Shown piece by piece: positions 35,149-44,071 of a stretch of 64,000 nt of DNA. Within the stretch, counting starts at the first letter, position 1; each line of letters begins with the position of its first letter. Position numbers and translations under genes: made by a program. The stretch is from assembly GCF_016406085.1 (NCBI RefSeq), contig NZ_JAEHFJ010000007.1:152562-216561 (forward strand), read 5' to 3'. Under the pieces are notes generated by a model. That model saw only the letters and a program-made list of their open reading frames with translations, was not told where the DNA came from and did not search any database. The stretch is from Aureibaculum flavum (GTDB lineage Bacteria; Bacteroidota; Bacteroidia; Flavobacteriales; Flavobacteriaceae).

Positions 35149-36510
35149 ATGCAGTACGCAAAAAATATATTGGAAACGATAGGTAATACGCCATTAGTAA
35201 AGTTAAATAACATTACTAAAGAAATTGATGCATTAGTCTTGGCTAAAGTTGAAACTTTTAATCCAGGAAATTCAGTAAAAGATAGAATGGCATTAAAAAT
35301 GATTGATGACGCCGAAGCTGATGGTAGATTAAAACCTGGAGGAACTATAATAGAAGGAACTTCTGGTAATACAGGGATGGGTTTGGCGTTAGTCGCAATA
35401 GTCAGGGGTTATAAATTAATCTGTGTAATAAGTGACAAACAATCCAAAGAAAAAATGGATATTTTAAGAGCAGTAGGAGCAGAGGTAATTGTTTGCCCTA
35501 CTAATGTTGAGCCTGATGATCCTCGTTCTTATTATTCTGTTTCTAAAAGATTAGCTACGGAAACACCAAATTCGTGGTACGTAAATCAATATGATAATCC
35601 TTCTAATAGTTTAGCCCATTACGAGCAGACAGGACCAGAAATATGGGAGCAAACTGACGGTAAAATAACACATTTTGTAGCTGGTGTTGGTACAGGAGGA
35701 ACAATTTCAGGAGTGGGTAAATTTTTGAAAGAGAAAAATCCTAATATTAAAATTTGGGGAATAGATACTTATGGGTCAGTATTTAAAAAGTATCATGAGA
35801 CTGGTATTTTTGATGAGAATGAGATTTATCCTTATATTACAGAAGGTATTGGAGAAGACATTTTGCCTAAGAATGTTAACTTTGACATTATAGATGGTTT
35901 TACAAAGGTTACTGATAAAGATGCCGCCGTTTTTACAAGAAAGTTGGCAATAGAAGAAGGAATTTTTTGTGGGAATTCAGCAGGGTCTGCAATTAAAGGG
36001 TTATTACAGTTGAAGGAACATTTTAAACCGGAAGATGTTGTGGTGGTATTGTTTCATGATCATGGTAGTCGTTATGTTGGTAAAATGTTTAATGATGATT
36101 GGATGAGAGAACGAGGCTTTTTAGATGAAGAAATTACCAAAGCTATAGATTTAATTAAAGATAGAGTTGGTAACCAACTCGTAACTGCTAAAACGGAAGA
36201 GTTAGTTTCTCATGCTATTGAGCGTATGCGTACGCATGATATTTCTCAAATTCCTGTTGAAGATCAAAATGGTTTTGTGGGATCTATAGATGAGAGTGAT
36301 TTATTCAGACTTTATTTTGAAGATAAAAATATAGCAGATAAACCAATTAAGGAAGTAATGCGTAAAGCATTCCCTATTGTAAATAAGGATGCATCGATTG
36401 ACAAAATTTCTAATTTAATAGATAAAGATAATAAAGCTGTGTTAGTTGATTTAGAAAACGGTTCATATCAAATCATTACCAAATACGATGTGATTTCTGC
36501 AATACGTTAG
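35149..36510 (+). CDS. Cystathionine beta-synthase (PLP domain plus CBS pair)
   Basis: A 453-residue fused protein. Residues 1-320 are a fold type II PLP enzyme with Lys44 in FNPGNSVKDRM as the Schiff-base residue, the phosphate-cradle GTSGNTG (70-76) and GVGTGGTISG. Residues 340-453 form two CBS modules (TKAIDLI... and IKEVMRKAFPIV...), which in the human enzyme bind S-adenosylmethionine. The most likely reaction is beta-replacement of serine by homocysteine; an O-acetylserine-type cysteine synthase with CBS domains is the alternative. It should provide cysteine by transsulfuration or release H2S. There is no heme-binding N-terminal extension. Confidence 0.9.
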   Translation: MQYAKNILETIGNTPLVKLNNITKEIDALVLAKVETFNPGNSVKDRMALKMIDDAEADGRLKPGGTIIEGTSGNTGMGLALVAIVRGYKLICVISDKQSKEKMDILRAVGAEVIVCPTNVEPDDPRSYYSVSKRLATETPNSWYVNQYDNPSNSLAHYEQTGPEIWEQTDGKITHFVAGVGTGGTISGVGKFLKEKNPNIKIWGIDTYGSVFKKYHETGIFDENEIYPYITEGIGEDILPKNVNFDIIDGFTKVTDKDAAVFTRKLAIEEGIFCGNSAGSAIKGLLQLKEHFKPEDVVVVLFHDHGSRYVGKMFNDDWMRERGFLDEEITKAIDLIKDRVGNQLVTAKTEELVSHAIERMRTHDISQIPVEDQNGFVGSIDESDLFRLYFEDKNIADKPIKEVMRKAFPIVNKDASIDKISNLIDKDNKAVLVDLENGSYQIITKYDVISAIR

Positions 36511-36644
36511 CTTTAAGGAATTAATTTTACTGTAACTAATTTGATAAATTAATGATAATTTGAAGATAAACGCTTAAACTAGATTGCCAATGTAAATAAT
36601 GAATGATATCGTAATTTAAAAATTGATAAATCACAACGAGCTAA

Positions 36645-37919
36645 ATGTTTAAAGAAGATTTTCTACATTATATATGGAAGTACAAATTATTTTCTACTGA
36701 AAATTTAAGCACTACCTTGCAAGAAACAGTAGTAATCATAAATAGTGGCGATCATAATTTTAATTCAGGTTCTGATTTTTTTAATGCAAAACTGAAAATT
36801 GGAGATCAACTCTGGGCAGGGAATGTAGAAATTCATATTAAATCATCAGATTGGTATGTGCACGGTCACGAGAAGGATAGTAATTATGATAATACTATTT
36901 TACATGTTGTTTGGCAGCATGACGTTGATGTGCACCGAAAAGACAATAGTGTAATTCCCACGTTAGAATTAAAAAATTATACTCAAAAAGATATTCTAGA
37001 TAATTATCATCAATTATTTTCATCACAAGATAAATGGATAAACTGTGAGAGTGATATTAAAGATGTAGATAAATTTCAATTAAAAAATTGGTTAGAACGT
37101 TTATACATTGAGCGATTAGAAGAAAAATCTAAACTTATTGAACAATTACTGGTAAGTTCTAAAAATGATTGGGAAGCTGTTTTGTTTAAAATGTTAGCGA
37201 AAAATTTTGGACTAAAAGTTAATGGTGATGCTTTTTTTAATCTTGCCAATAAACTCGATTATACTTTAATTAGAAAGCAATCGAATAGTTTAAATTCACT
37301 AGAAGCATTATTATTTGGTCAAGCCAATTTATTAACTGATGAAATTCAAGATCCATATTATATCAATTTACAGAATGAGTACCGTTTCTTGAAATCCAAA
37401 TTTAAGTTATCACATCAAATTGTTACACCATTTCAATTCTTTAGATTAAGGCCTAATAATTTCCCTACAATTCGCATTGCACAATTAGCGGCATTATTTA
37501 ATAAACATCAGAACCTATTTTCTGAAATTGTTTCAATAACAGATATTCATGAACTCTATAAGTTATTTGATATTAGTTTAACTAGCTTTTGGAAGACGCA
37601 TTATTCTTTTACTTCACAATCTAAAAGGAGTAGTAAAAAACTAACTAAATCTTTTGTTGATTTATTGTTGATTAATACAATTATACCATTAAAATTCATC
37701 TATTTAAAGTCTATTGGTAAATTAAATGAATCAGAGATTATAAAATCTATTAGGCAATTGAAGCCTGAGGTAAATGGTATAATAAATAAGTTTGATCAAT
37801 TGGAAATTACATCTAAGTCGGCATTAGAAAGTCAAGCTTTATTGCAACTGAAAAATAGTTATTGTACAAAGCAAAGATGTTTGGAATGTGTAGTAGGTAA
37901 ATATTTAATTGGTAACTAA
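36645..37919 (+). CDS. DUF2851 family protein
   Basis: A 424-residue cytoplasmic protein of the DUF2851 family: opening FKEDFLHYIWKYKLF, then the conserved NSGDHNFNSGSDFFNAKLKIG and WAGNVEIHIKSSDWYVHGHE, and a C-terminal CxxxxCxxC-like cluster (YCTKQRCLECVVG). The HGH and the closing cysteines suggest a metal site, but no activity is known to me. The gene is conserved across Bacteroidota and stands alone. Confidence 0.85.
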   Translation: MFKEDFLHYIWKYKLFSTENLSTTLQETVVIINSGDHNFNSGSDFFNAKLKIGDQLWAGNVEIHIKSSDWYVHGHEKDSNYDNTILHVVWQHDVDVHRKDNSVIPTLELKNYTQKDILDNYHQLFSSQDKWINCESDIKDVDKFQLKNWLERLYIERLEEKSKLIEQLLVSSKNDWEAVLFKMLAKNFGLKVNGDAFFNLANKLDYTLIRKQSNSLNSLEALLFGQANLLTDEIQDPYYINLQNEYRFLKSKFKLSHQIVTPFQFFRLRPNNFPTIRIAQLAALFNKHQNLFSEIVSITDIHELYKLFDISLTSFWKTHYSFTSQSKRSSKKLTKSFVDLLLINTIIPLKFIYLKSIGKLNESEIIKSIRQLKPEVNGIINKFDQLEITSKSALESQALLQLKNSYCTKQRCLECVVGKYLIGN

Positions 37920-38001
37920 AAATATTAAATTTTCTACACACCCTGTATTCAGGGATAGTATTATTACGGTAAAGTGTCCTTTTTTTGGTTTGATTCTTGT
38001 A

Positions 38002-38009
38002 TAGATTTG
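38002..38009 (+). promoter_or_regulatory. Distal -7 element upstream of the L,D-transpeptidase
   Basis: TAGATTTG, 23 bases before the in-frame ATG at 38032. A transcript from here could use that ATG and extend the protein by 22 residues. Confidence 0.45.
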
Positions 38010-38074
38010 TAGTATCAATAAACCTACAAGTATGAAAAAGATATTAAACGAGAACTATGTGCAATTTAATTTGT

Positions 38075-38082
38075 TAAATTTG
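38075..38082 (+). promoter_or_regulatory. Proximal -7 element of the L,D-transpeptidase
   Basis: TAAATTTG, 15 bases before the ATG at 38098. It lies within the 5' extension of the reading frame, which favours 38098 as the true start. Confidence 0.55.
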
Positions 38083-38097
38083 CGACTTAGTTGTTAT

Positions 38098-39741
38098 ATG
38101 AAAAAGACATTAAATATTCTCGTAATCTGTGTTCTGGTTATGCTCACTTCATGTGCTGAAAAGACCCAAACAAAGAACATAGAAATTCCAAAATCAGATT
38201 ATAGAGCTGATTTTAATCAGTTCTTTGCATCTAATCGTAATTCGATTATTACGGATAAAATAAATGAAATAAGAGTTGATAGCCTACAATGGTTAGAAAC
38301 GCTTTATAAGAATGTCAATTATTCTACATTATGGGTGTCAGACTCTATCACATTAAATAAAGATGGAAGTAAATTGTTAGAAGCTTTGTCAGATGCTAAA
38401 TCGTATGGATTAGACACGAGGTTATATCCAATTAACGAATTAAGAGAAATTCATAAGGAAATTGAAGGTATAGCCGATAAAAAAAGTAGGTATGCCTTGT
38501 TAAGCAGATTAGAGGTGCTTTTGTCTTATGAGTATATGAGATTTGGTAGGCATTTAAATTATGGTGTTTTAGACTCTTTAAACGAGGTGTCTATTTTACC
38601 GCGTAAAAAATTTAATATTAATTTACCTAAGTACTTACAGATTGCTTATGAGAAAGATAGTTTAATGGAAAAATTGATTGATTTTCAGCCGAAACAACCA
38701 GAATACAGAAATCTGCAGAAAGGATTGGCAAAGTATTTGGAACACGCTAGTTTGTCAACAGAGACAGTAGCAGTAGTTAACTTTAGACAAGACTCTGTAA
38801 AATCAATTGTTCAGGCAAAAAAGGCTCTAGTTTTGCATAATTATTTATCAGAAGAACATAAAGATTCTCTTTACGCAAGTGCAATAGAAAACTTTCAGTT
38901 AGATCATGGTTTAAAGTCAGATGGTTTAATAGGTACAAATACTGCGAAAGCATTATCTGTAAGTCCTTATGAATATTACCAACAAATTAAAGCGAGTTTA
39001 GAAAGATGGAGATGGAAAGAAAATTGGCCTACAGATTACTTATTTGTGAATATACCATCTTACCAATTAAGAGTTGTTAATGACAATAAATTATCTAAAA
39101 AGTTTAATGTTGTGGTTGGAAGTGTTAAAAACCAAACTCCAGAAATAATAGACTCTTTACAATATATTATTGCTTATCCTTATTGGAACGTTCCTAAGAC
39201 CATATCTGTAAGAGAAATATTAGTTAAAGCTAAAAGAGATTCTACTTATTTAATAAGAAATAATTTTGAGGTTATTGGTAAGGATAGAAAAAAAATTGAT
39301 CCTACTACTGTAGATTGGGGTGAGGTTAATAAAGCTAATTTTAATTATTCTTTTAGGCAACAAGGAGGTGGTATAAATGCCTTGGGGTATGTGAAGTTTA
39401 TATTTCCCAATAAGGATGCAATCTATTTACATGACACACCTTCAAAATCTTATTTTAATAGAGAGATAAGAGCATATAGTCATGGATGTGTAAGAGTTCA
39501 AAATGCACTAGATTTAGCAGATTACTTGTTAGAAAAAGACCAGAATCGCTACACTATGGATACCGTGAATACATATATAAAAAAGAGAAAAGAAAAGTGG
39601 ATGCCTATGAAAAAGAATGTTCCTGTGTTTTTATATTACGTATCAGTAGAAGCTGATAGTTCAGGGAAAATTACTTTTTTTAAGGATGTTTATGGCGAAG
39701 ATAAAAAGCTAATTAGAAGCATGGCAATAAACAATATATAG
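38098..39741 (+). CDS. L,D-transpeptidase lipoprotein (YcbB-like)
   Basis: A 547-residue protein from ATG 38098, giving a lipoprotein signal (LVMLTSC). Domains in order: a scaffold region (40-250), a peptidoglycan-binding-like module near residues 250-300 (FQLDHGLKSDGLIGTNTAKAL) and an L,D-transpeptidase catalytic domain with YLHDTPSK and SHGCVRVQN, where the nucleophile is Cys464. It should form 3-3 (mDap-mDap) crosslinks or attach proteins to peptidoglycan. It converges on a second, smaller transpeptidase-family gene. Confidence 0.93.
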   Translation: MKKTLNILVICVLVMLTSCAEKTQTKNIEIPKSDYRADFNQFFASNRNSIITDKINEIRVDSLQWLETLYKNVNYSTLWVSDSITLNKDGSKLLEALSDAKSYGLDTRLYPINELREIHKEIEGIADKKSRYALLSRLEVLLSYEYMRFGRHLNYGVLDSLNEVSILPRKKFNINLPKYLQIAYEKDSLMEKLIDFQPKQPEYRNLQKGLAKYLEHASLSTETVAVVNFRQDSVKSIVQAKKALVLHNYLSEEHKDSLYASAIENFQLDHGLKSDGLIGTNTAKALSVSPYEYYQQIKASLERWRWKENWPTDYLFVNIPSYQLRVVNDNKLSKKFNVVVGSVKNQTPEIIDSLQYIIAYPYWNVPKTISVREILVKAKRDSTYLIRNNFEVIGKDRKKIDPTTVDWGEVNKANFNYSFRQQGGGINALGYVKFIFPNKDAIYLHDTPSKSYFNREIRAYSHGCVRVQNALDLADYLLEKDQNRYTMDTVNTYIKKRKEKWMPMKKNVPVFLYYVSVEADSSGKITFFKDVYGEDKKLIRSMAINNI

Positions 39742-39756
39742 AAATTAGATATACAA

Positions 39757-39786
39757 AAAACAGCTCAACGAAAGTTAAGCTGTTTT
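39757..39786. terminator. Bidirectional terminator between two convergent transpeptidase genes
   Basis: Arms AAAACAGCT (39757-39765) and AGCTGTTTT (39778-39786), extended inward by AAC/GTT around a GAAA tetraloop with one C/A mismatch. A-run and T-run flanks serve both directions. Confidence 0.85.
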
Positions 39787-39812
39787 AAAAATTGTTAGTT
39801 ATATTTATTTTG

Positions 39813-40553
39813 TTAGTTTTTCGAATCTAAAATATTTTCCATCGAAATAAGTTTAGATTTAGATAAGTATTGTTCTTGCGGATAATATACAAACACACAA
39901 CTGCCTTCTTTAATTTTATTTATTATTACGGTGTAATCTTTATCAGGTAGTGCAGGACATCCCCAACTTCTTCCTAACCTACCATTTGATTGTATGAAAT
40001 CAGGATTGGCATAATCAGCAGAGTGTATCACGATAGCACGTTCTCTGGCTTTATTATTAGAAAATTCTAATCCATCTAAACGTAAAGAAAGTCCATGTTT
40101 ACCACTATAGGTCTCAGCTGTTTTATAAAAACCAATACTTGATTGATGACTATTAACTTTATTTGAAAATTTCTTGGCATATTCTAAACCTGACTTTTCA
40201 CCATGAGCAACAACACTTTTATGCTCAATAGTTTGTGTTTCCATGTTTATCAGATAAAATCTTTCCGTATTTGCAGAAACACTCATATCTATTAAAGTTA
40301 AATACTTAGAATTTTTAAGTTGTTGTTGGTTTTGTAATTGAACATAACCCTTTAGAGCATGTTTAAAAGCTTCAAAATCTAAGTTATTATCGTTAATTTT
40401 TTGGTATATATCTTCAGAATAAGAAGAGAATGCACTTTCTGTATTAGAAGTCGGTTTGTCAGTATCGTTATTATATGAAATTGGAGTTTCCCATGCGTAA
40501 ATAGGGAAAATTAGAATAAAACTGATAGTTAAGGTAAGAATTTTTCTATACAT
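39813..40553 (-). CDS. Murein L,D-transpeptidase catalytic-domain family protein
   Basis: A 246-residue exported protein (signal peptide ending near IYAW). The catalytic part has the His of AIVIHSADYA and the nucleophile Cys199 in GRSWGCPALP, the arrangement of the YkuD-like/murein L,D-transpeptidase family in which SWGCP replaces SHGC. An N-terminal 60-residue linker is low-complexity S/T/D-rich. It likely modifies peptidoglycan crosslinks in the periplasm. It is antiparallel to the larger transpeptidase and transcribed separately. Confidence 0.87.
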   Translation of the reverse strand: MYRKILTLTISFILIFPIYAWETPISYNNDTDKPTSNTESAFSSYSEDIYQKINDNNLDFEAFKHALKGYVQLQNQQQLKNSKYLTLIDMSVSANTERFYLINMETQTIEHKSVVAHGEKSGLEYAKKFSNKVNSHQSSIGFYKTAETYSGKHGLSLRLDGLEFSNNKARERAIVIHSADYANPDFIQSNGRLGRSWGCPALPDKDYTVIINKIKEGSCVFVYYPQEQYLSKSKLISMENILDSKN

Positions 40554-40761
40554 CTAAATTAGTTTCTTTTGTTATTAAACATTCTAAGTAGTATTTTTCC
40601 TACCTAGATAACGTTAATTTTTTTCAAATCTTTTTTAATAATAATCGGGTCGAAAAAAATTATTTAAAAAAACTTAATTCATAGCAACAGAAAATAATAA
40701 CTCTTAAATCTCAGATTTATTGCATAATACACTGCTAAAAAAATAATTTATTAATAATTAA

Positions 40762-41385
40762 TTATTTTTTCTTAGTTGCATTTTCAGAGTATTTCTGTTT
40801 GTTTAATTCGTCTTGCAATTCTCTTCTTAATTTTTGTTCACGTTCTATAGAGCGTTGTCTATGACTTTCATATTCTTCTTCAATCTCAGCTTTTGCTTTT
40901 TTAGCATCTACAGTTACAGTATTACTTCTTTTAAATTTACCAATAAAAAACAATAATAGTCCTGTTAATGCAGCTATAATTGTCCAAAGTATAGTATTGT
41001 AACCAGTTTTACTCATAGGGATACCCAATAGCTTAATACTGTCTTTTTCTTCAGTAACGGCTGATAAGTTTCCTTTAGTGGCTTCTAACTTAACGTTTAA
41101 TGAGTCAATTTCTATTTTTTGAGCACTAACAACGTTTTGACTTTCTGCATAAATCTTGCGAGCTTCCTTTAAAGAATCGATCACATTATTTTTGAATTTA
41201 AAAAGATTATTAGTTTTTACACTGCGATAATCTTCCCATTTCGGAGATTTTTTATACATATAATCAAATTGGCTTTCAATAGTACCACTATTTAAGGAAC
41301 CTTTATCTTCCTCTTCTTGGGCGAAAATAATACCTGTTGTAGATACACAAAGGAGAAATGTGATTAGAATTTTAGCGAATTTCAT
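40762..41385 (-). CDS. Coiled-coil membrane protein with signal peptide
   Basis: A 207-residue protein. A signal peptide (ILITFLLCVSTTGIIFA) is followed by an acidic linker, a coiled coil (about 66-115, heptads rich in L, I, K, E), one membrane helix (NTILWTIIAALTGLLLFFIG) and a cytoplasmic highly charged coiled coil ending with many Lys and Arg. I recall relatives labelled tRNA (guanine-N1)-methyltransferase, but no such fold or SAM motif is present. Function unknown; a bridge between periplasm and cytoplasm or a partner in envelope organisation is possible. A 208-base gap (40554-40761) before it holds no gene I can support. Confidence 0.8.
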   Translation of the reverse strand: MKFAKILITFLLCVSTTGIIFAQEEEDKGSLNSGTIESQFDYMYKKSPKWEDYRSVKTNNLFKFKNNVIDSLKEARKIYAESQNVVSAQKIEIDSLNVKLEATKGNLSAVTEEKDSIKLLGIPMSKTGYNTILWTIIAALTGLLLFFIGKFKRSNTVTVDAKKAKAEIEEEYESHRQRSIEREQKLRRELQDELNKQKYSENATKKK

Positions 41386-41418
41386 TTGTTTTTATTTAGA
41401 GTTGTATAATTCAGCGTT

Positions 41419-41426
41419 CAAAAGTA
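41419..41426 (-). promoter_or_regulatory. -7 promoter element for the coiled-coil membrane protein
   Basis: TACTTTTG on the minus strand, 33 bases before the ATG at 41385. Confidence 0.5.
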
Positions 41427-41477
41427 AATAATTACTTCTAAACATGAAAGTTAAAGCACAGAAAAAAGTTGAGCAGT

Positions 41478-43892
41478 TTAGTATAATTTTTTATATTTTA
41501 ACGGATTAACCTCATTCATAACGTTATAAAGACTTTCAAAAATATCTTCGATAGAGGGTTTTGAAAAATAATCACCATCCGTACCATAGGCTGCTCTATG
41601 ATTTTTTGAAGTAATAGTCAATGGTTTACTGTCTAAAAATTGATATGCATTTTGCTTGTTTAATATTTGATCTAAAAGATATGCCGAAGCACCACCGGGA
41701 ACATCTTCATCTATAATAACGAGTCTGTTGGTTTTTTCAATACTTTTAACGACTTCTTTATTTAAATCAAAAGGTAATAATGTCTGAGCATCTATAATTT
41801 CAATATCAATTTCGGCTTTTAATAATTCCTTAGAAGCTTCCTCTACTAATTTTAATGTAGAACCATAAGAGACTACAGTAATATCAGAACCTTCTTTTAT
41901 GGTTTCAACAACACCAATAGGCGTTGTAAACTGACCTAAGTTGGTTGGTAATTTTTCTTTTAATCTATAACCATTTAAATTTTCAACGATTAATGCAGGT
42001 TCATCACTTTTTAGCAGTGTATTATAAAATCCTGCAGCCTTGGTCATATTTCGTGGTGTAAGAATATATATACCTCTTAACAGGTGTGTAATAGCCCCCA
42101 TATGCGATCCTGAATGCCAAATACCTTCTAATCGATGTCCTCTAGTTCTTATAATTAAAGGAGCTTTTTGCTTACCAAAAGTTCTATAACGCAGTGTTGC
42201 TAAATCATCACTTAAAATTTGTAATCCATATAATAAATAATCGAGATACTGAATTTCTGCGATAGGTCTTAACCCACGCATAGCCATGCCAATACCTTGT
42301 CCCATAATACTGGCTTCTCTAATACCGGTATCAGCAACTCTTAATTCACCATATTTTTGTTGTAAACCTTCCAAGCCTTGATTAACATCACCAATTTTAC
42401 CCGCATCTTCTCCAAAAATAAGGACATTGTCGTGTTGTGATAAAATAGTATCAAAATTATCTCTTAATACGATTCTAGCATCAACAATTTCTGCATCTTT
42501 AGCATAAGTAGGTTTAATTTCTTTTATAGAAGTGGCAGTGTTTTTGAATTCACTATACAGATGTGTACTGTAATTATACTGCTGCTCTTTTTCATAACTA
42601 TTAATCCAGTTGATCAAAGGGGCTTTCGCGTTATTGTTTTCGTTTCTAACGTAAACCAAGCATTTTCTTGCTGTCGATAAAATATCCTTTTTTAAGGGAG
42701 CCTCTAACGTTTCTAAATCATTTTTTAGTTTTGCAATAAAAGGTTTATTCTCACTTTGGTTAGCTAAATCATTTAATAAAGAAACCACTTTTTTTTGTGT
42801 TGAAATAATACCTTGCGAGTAAGCAGTCCATGCGGATCGTTTTGCAGCACTAACTTCTTTTTTAGCATTTTTCTCAATAGTTATAAGCTCTTCTTCATTC
42901 TCAAAAACATCAAGTATCCACTCTTTCATTTTAGCGTTACAGTCATGTGCTGCTTCCCACTCTAGCCGTTCTGCACTTTTATACCTTTCGTGCGATCCAG
43001 ATGTAGAATGCCCTTGGGGTTGCGTTAGTTCTTTTACATGTATTAAAACGGGTACATGGTTTTTTCTTGCAATTGTGGAGGCTTCATTGTAAACATCGAT
43101 TAGTTTTGAATAATCCCATCCATTAACTACAAAAATTTCGTAACCATCAACATCATTTGTACGTCGAAAACCTTCTAAAATTTCTGAAATACTTTCTTTT
43201 GTGGTTTGATGTTTTGCGTGAACCGATATACCATATTCGTCATCCCATACACTAATAACCATAGGGACTTGTAAAACACCTGCGGCATTAAAAGTTTCAA
43301 AAAAATGTCCCTCAGATGTACTTGCATTACCAATTGTACCCCAAGCTATTTCGTTACCGTTATTAGAAAATGTATTATATTTTTTAAGTTCAGGAATTTC
43401 TCTAAACATTTTAGACGCTTGAGCAAGTCCAAGCAAACGTGGCATTTGTCCTGATGTAGGCGAAATATCTGCACTAACATTTTTTTGCTTCATTAGGTTT
43501 TTCCATGAGCCGTCATCATTAAGGGAATGTGTAGTGAAATGTCCTCCCATTTGTCGTCCTGCTGAATAAGGTTCTGCCTCAATATCAGTGTGGGCATATA
43601 GCCCTGCAAAAAATTGTGCAGGTGTTAATTCTCCAATAGCCATCATAAAAGTTTGATCGCGATAATAACCTGAACGCCAATCTCCATTTTTAAAGGCCTT
43701 TGCCAATGCCAATTGTGGCACTTCCTTTCCGTCTCCAAAAATACCAAATTTAGCTTTTCCAGTCAACACCTCTCTTCTTCCTAATAGGCTACATTCTCTG
43801 CTAATAACCGCAATTTTATAATCTTCAAGAATTTCTTTTTTAAAATCTTCATACGACAATTTATGCTCTGGTTCTAAGGTTTTTTCTGACAT
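41478..43892 (-). CDS. Fused E1 component (alpha plus beta) of a 2-oxoacid dehydrogenase
   Basis: An 804-residue fusion. Residues 1-400 are the alpha-type half (TPP-binding: GDGKEVPQLALAKAF and IGNASTSEGHFFETFNAAGVLQVP region), and residues about 460-800 the beta half (GEDAGKIGDVNQGLEGLQ, GIREASIMGQGIGMAMRG, and C-terminal transketolase domain EVVKSIEKTNRLVIIDEDVPGGA). It decarboxylates a 2-oxoacid, probably a branched-chain 2-oxoacid or pyruvate, using TPP, and passes the acyl group to an E2 encoded elsewhere. Fusion of the two halves is common in Bacteroidota. Which oxoacid cannot be read by eye. The E2 gene is not in the window. Confidence 0.92.
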   Translation of the reverse strand: MSEKTLEPEHKLSYEDFKKEILEDYKIAVISRECSLLGRREVLTGKAKFGIFGDGKEVPQLALAKAFKNGDWRSGYYRDQTFMMAIGELTPAQFFAGLYAHTDIEAEPYSAGRQMGGHFTTHSLNDDGSWKNLMKQKNVSADISPTSGQMPRLLGLAQASKMFREIPELKKYNTFSNNGNEIAWGTIGNASTSEGHFFETFNAAGVLQVPMVISVWDDEYGISVHAKHQTTKESISEILEGFRRTNDVDGYEIFVVNGWDYSKLIDVYNEASTIARKNHVPVLIHVKELTQPQGHSTSGSHERYKSAERLEWEAAHDCNAKMKEWILDVFENEEELITIEKNAKKEVSAAKRSAWTAYSQGIISTQKKVVSLLNDLANQSENKPFIAKLKNDLETLEAPLKKDILSTARKCLVYVRNENNNAKAPLINWINSYEKEQQYNYSTHLYSEFKNTATSIKEIKPTYAKDAEIVDARIVLRDNFDTILSQHDNVLIFGEDAGKIGDVNQGLEGLQQKYGELRVADTGIREASIMGQGIGMAMRGLRPIAEIQYLDYLLYGLQILSDDLATLRYRTFGKQKAPLIIRTRGHRLEGIWHSGSHMGAITHLLRGIYILTPRNMTKAAGFYNTLLKSDEPALIVENLNGYRLKEKLPTNLGQFTTPIGVVETIKEGSDITVVSYGSTLKLVEEASKELLKAEIDIEIIDAQTLLPFDLNKEVVKSIEKTNRLVIIDEDVPGGASAYLLDQILNKQNAYQFLDSKPLTITSKNHRAAYGTDGDYFSKPSIEDIFESLYNVMNEVNPLKYKKLY

Positions 43893-43915
43893 ATATTACT
43901 TTTATTGGAGTCTCG

Positions 43916-43923
43916 CAAAAGTA
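43916..43923 (-). promoter_or_regulatory. -7 promoter element for the E1 dehydrogenase
   Basis: TACTTTTG on the minus strand, 23 bases before the ATG at 43892. Confidence 0.5.
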
Positions 43924-44013
43924 CGATTTTTAAGAGAGAAAAGAAAATTTATGGTTTTGGTTTTTTATATATTCATATATATGATTTTCTATATTGGAGT
44001 TACTGTAGTATTA

Positions 44014-44045
44014 AAAAAATAAAACCTCGAATATTTTCGAGGTTT
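44014..44045 (-). terminator. Terminator of the SusCD-metalloprotease operon
   Basis: On the minus strand AAACCTCGA and TCGAGGTTT form a 9-bp perfect stem with a 6-base loop, followed by a T-rich run (complement of 44014-44021). It lies 26 bases after the protease stop codon. Confidence 0.85.
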
Positions 44046-44071
44046 AGAAATAATTTAATTCAAATAATAAT

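Noticed and set aside
40762..41385. Annotation as tRNA (guanine-N1)-methyltransferase
   Set aside because: The protein has a signal peptide, coiled coils and a membrane helix, and no SAM-binding or knot motif.
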